DNA of 5,977 nt from Phycisphaerae bacterium (GTDB taxonomy: Bacteria; Planctomycetota; Phycisphaerae; UBA1845; Fen-1342), in assembly GCA_026984555.1 (NCBI GenBank), contig JALSRY010000808.1, positions 1 to 5,977 of the forward strand, in the 5' to 3' direction. The position numbers and the translations under genes are program-made. Below are positions 5,271-5,977 of the stretch, in pieces. Under the pieces are notes generated by a model, which was given only the letters and a program-made list of their open reading frames with translations, searched no databases and was not told the DNA's origin. How positions within the stretch are numbered: the stretch's first letter is position 1; every line of letters begins with the position of its first letter.

Positions 5271-5299
5271 TTGCGGGCCGGTGGGGTGGGGCGTACCAT
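5271..5299 (+). promoter_or_regulatory. Weak promoter candidate for the amidohydrolase-like gene
   Basis: TTGCGG and TACCAT are spaced by 17 bases and match the consensus at three and four of six positions. A start near 5306 would give a leader of about 30 bases with AGGTGG (5324-5329) before the ATG at 5338. The position is suitable but the boxes are poor. Confidence 0.28.
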
Positions 5300-5337
5300 C
5301 GCCGCGGACAGGCGGCCTTTCGCAGGTGGGTCTTTTC

Positions 5338-5977
5338 ATGCGCATCGACATGCACGGACATTGCGGGGCGCTGGGCGCACGGAGCAGCGATCCTGCGCAC
5401 ACGCGGCGATACCTGGAGGCGTGCGCGATCGAGCGGTTGCTGGTGGCCAACCTCGACGCGGCCTCGGAGCCGGAGGGGGCGCGGGACGTGGAAGAGGCGG
5501 CGGCGAACGTTGCGTGTTTGGAGGCGTGTCGGGACGATTCGCGGCTGGCGCCCGTGTACTGGGTTCGTTTCGGGAAGACCGACAGCAACCTTCACGCGCT
5601 GGCGGGGGCGCTGGAGATCGAGCCGTTCGTGGCCGTGCTGCTGGCGCCGGCGCTCAACGGGTACGCGGCGGACGACGCCGGGCTCGATGCGTTCGTCGCG
5701 GTGGCGGGGAAACTGCGGCGTCCGGTGCTCGTGTTGACTTCGCGCGACGCGTCGGCTCGGCCGGCGCTGGTTTACGCGTTGGCTCGCCGACACCGGAGCG
5801 TGCCGGTGGTGTTGTGTGGTGCCGGTGGTGAGACGGTCTGGCACGAGGCGGTGGAGGTCGTGGCCCGCGCGCGCGATCAGGACGACGCCCGGCTGGTTCT
5901 GTGTACGGGGCGGGCTGAAGCCGGCGACATCGTGGCCGCGGTCGAAACGCTGGGTGGCGAGCGGGTGGTGCTGGGCA
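5338..5977 (+). CDS. Amidohydrolase-like (metal-dependent TIM-barrel) protein, 5' part (cut by window end)
   Basis: The frame is open without a stop from the ATG at 5338 to the window end (213 codons). AGGTGG lies eight bases before the start. The fold looks like the amidohydrolase_2 group of TIM-barrel hydrolases or decarboxylases: MRIDMHGH (1-8), with the HxH metal motif at H6 and H8, then CAIERLLVANLD, LAPVYWVRF, FVAVLLAPALNGYAADDAGLD (109-129), PVLVLTS (129-135), SVPVVLCGAGG and finally GERVVLG, where relatives continue with SD. Relatives carry a histidine in the strand corresponding to PVLVLTS and another in the one matching VVLCGAGG; here I see L133 and G161 instead. The acidic residue after GERVVLG would fall just past the edge. 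If this alignment holds, the metal site is reduced and the protein may bind metal differently or be non-catalytic. No substrate can be named. It is transcribed divergently from the secreted protein gene. Confidence 0.82.
   Translation, partial: MRIDMHGHCGALGARSSDPAHTRRYLEACAIERLLVANLDAASEPEGARDVEEAAANVACLEACRDDSRLAPVYWVRFGKTDSNLHALAGALEIEPFVAVLLAPALNGYAADDAGLDAFVAVAGKLRRPVLVLTSRDASARPALVYALARRHRSVPVVLCGAGGETVWHEAVEVVARARDQDDARLVLCTGRAEAGDIVAAVETLGGERVVLG

Noticed and set aside
5111..5299. 63-residue N-terminal extension of the secreted protein
   Set aside because: It would bury the signal peptide and is composed of proline- and arginine-rich sequence; the ATG at 5110 has a good ribosome binding site.
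4875..5831. Plus-strand 318-codon frame running across the divergent region
   Set aside because: It overlaps the start of the minus-strand gene and runs out of frame with the amidohydrolase-like gene, and its Gly/Arg/Ala-rich product has no recognisable features.

Overview
The window reads as ordinary chromosomal DNA from a high-G+C bacterium (roughly two thirds G+C by eye), most likely a planctomycete, perhaps of the Phycisphaerae type. The best pointers are a large secreted beta-rich protein ending in a two-repeat dockerin-like calcium-binding tail, and an ECF sigma factor followed by a cysteine-free membrane protein. This placement is an inference from gene style, not from a marker gene. 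I see no insertion sequence, integrase, CRISPR array or origin.

Layout. (1) Bases 1-1422, plus strand: a tight three-gene operon made of the 3' part of an ECF sigma factor, a single-pass membrane protein that is probably its anti-sigma factor, and a small, very basic secreted protein of unknown function. (2) Bases 1439-2734, minus strand and converging on that operon: a receiver domain fused through a coiled coil to a SpoIIE/RsbU-type PP2C phosphatase, with its own likely promoter. (3) Bases 2837-3206, minus strand: an 83-residue NifU C-terminal-type Fe-S protein, preceded 45 bases upstream by a tRNA gene with anticodon UAA (Leu), with a likely promoter ahead of the tRNA. The tRNA has a short five-base variable loop, which is odd for tRNA-Leu. 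(4) Bases 3325-3419: two strong hairpins, the second a likely intrinsic terminator for the next gene. (5) Bases 3422-5110, minus strand: the 562-residue secreted beta-helix/dockerin-like protein. (6) Bases 5111-5337: a divergent intergenic region with a G+C-rich palindromic cluster. (7) Bases 5338 to the end, plus strand: the first 213 codons of an amidohydrolase-like protein that keeps the N-terminal HxH but seems to lack two later metal-binding histidines.

How the genes work together. The sigma/anti-sigma/secreted-protein operon looks like an envelope-sensing unit. The anti-sigma outer tail is strongly acidic and the secreted partner strongly basic, so the two could bind each other. The receiver-phosphatase belongs to a different kind of sigma control (partner switching), and its anti-anti-sigma partner is not in the window. 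The Fe-S protein, the tRNA, the secreted protein and the amidohydrolase look like unrelated neighbours. The points most worth a second look are the class I-shaped tRNA-Leu(UAA), the charge-complementary ECF operon, and the amidohydrolase with a reduced active site.
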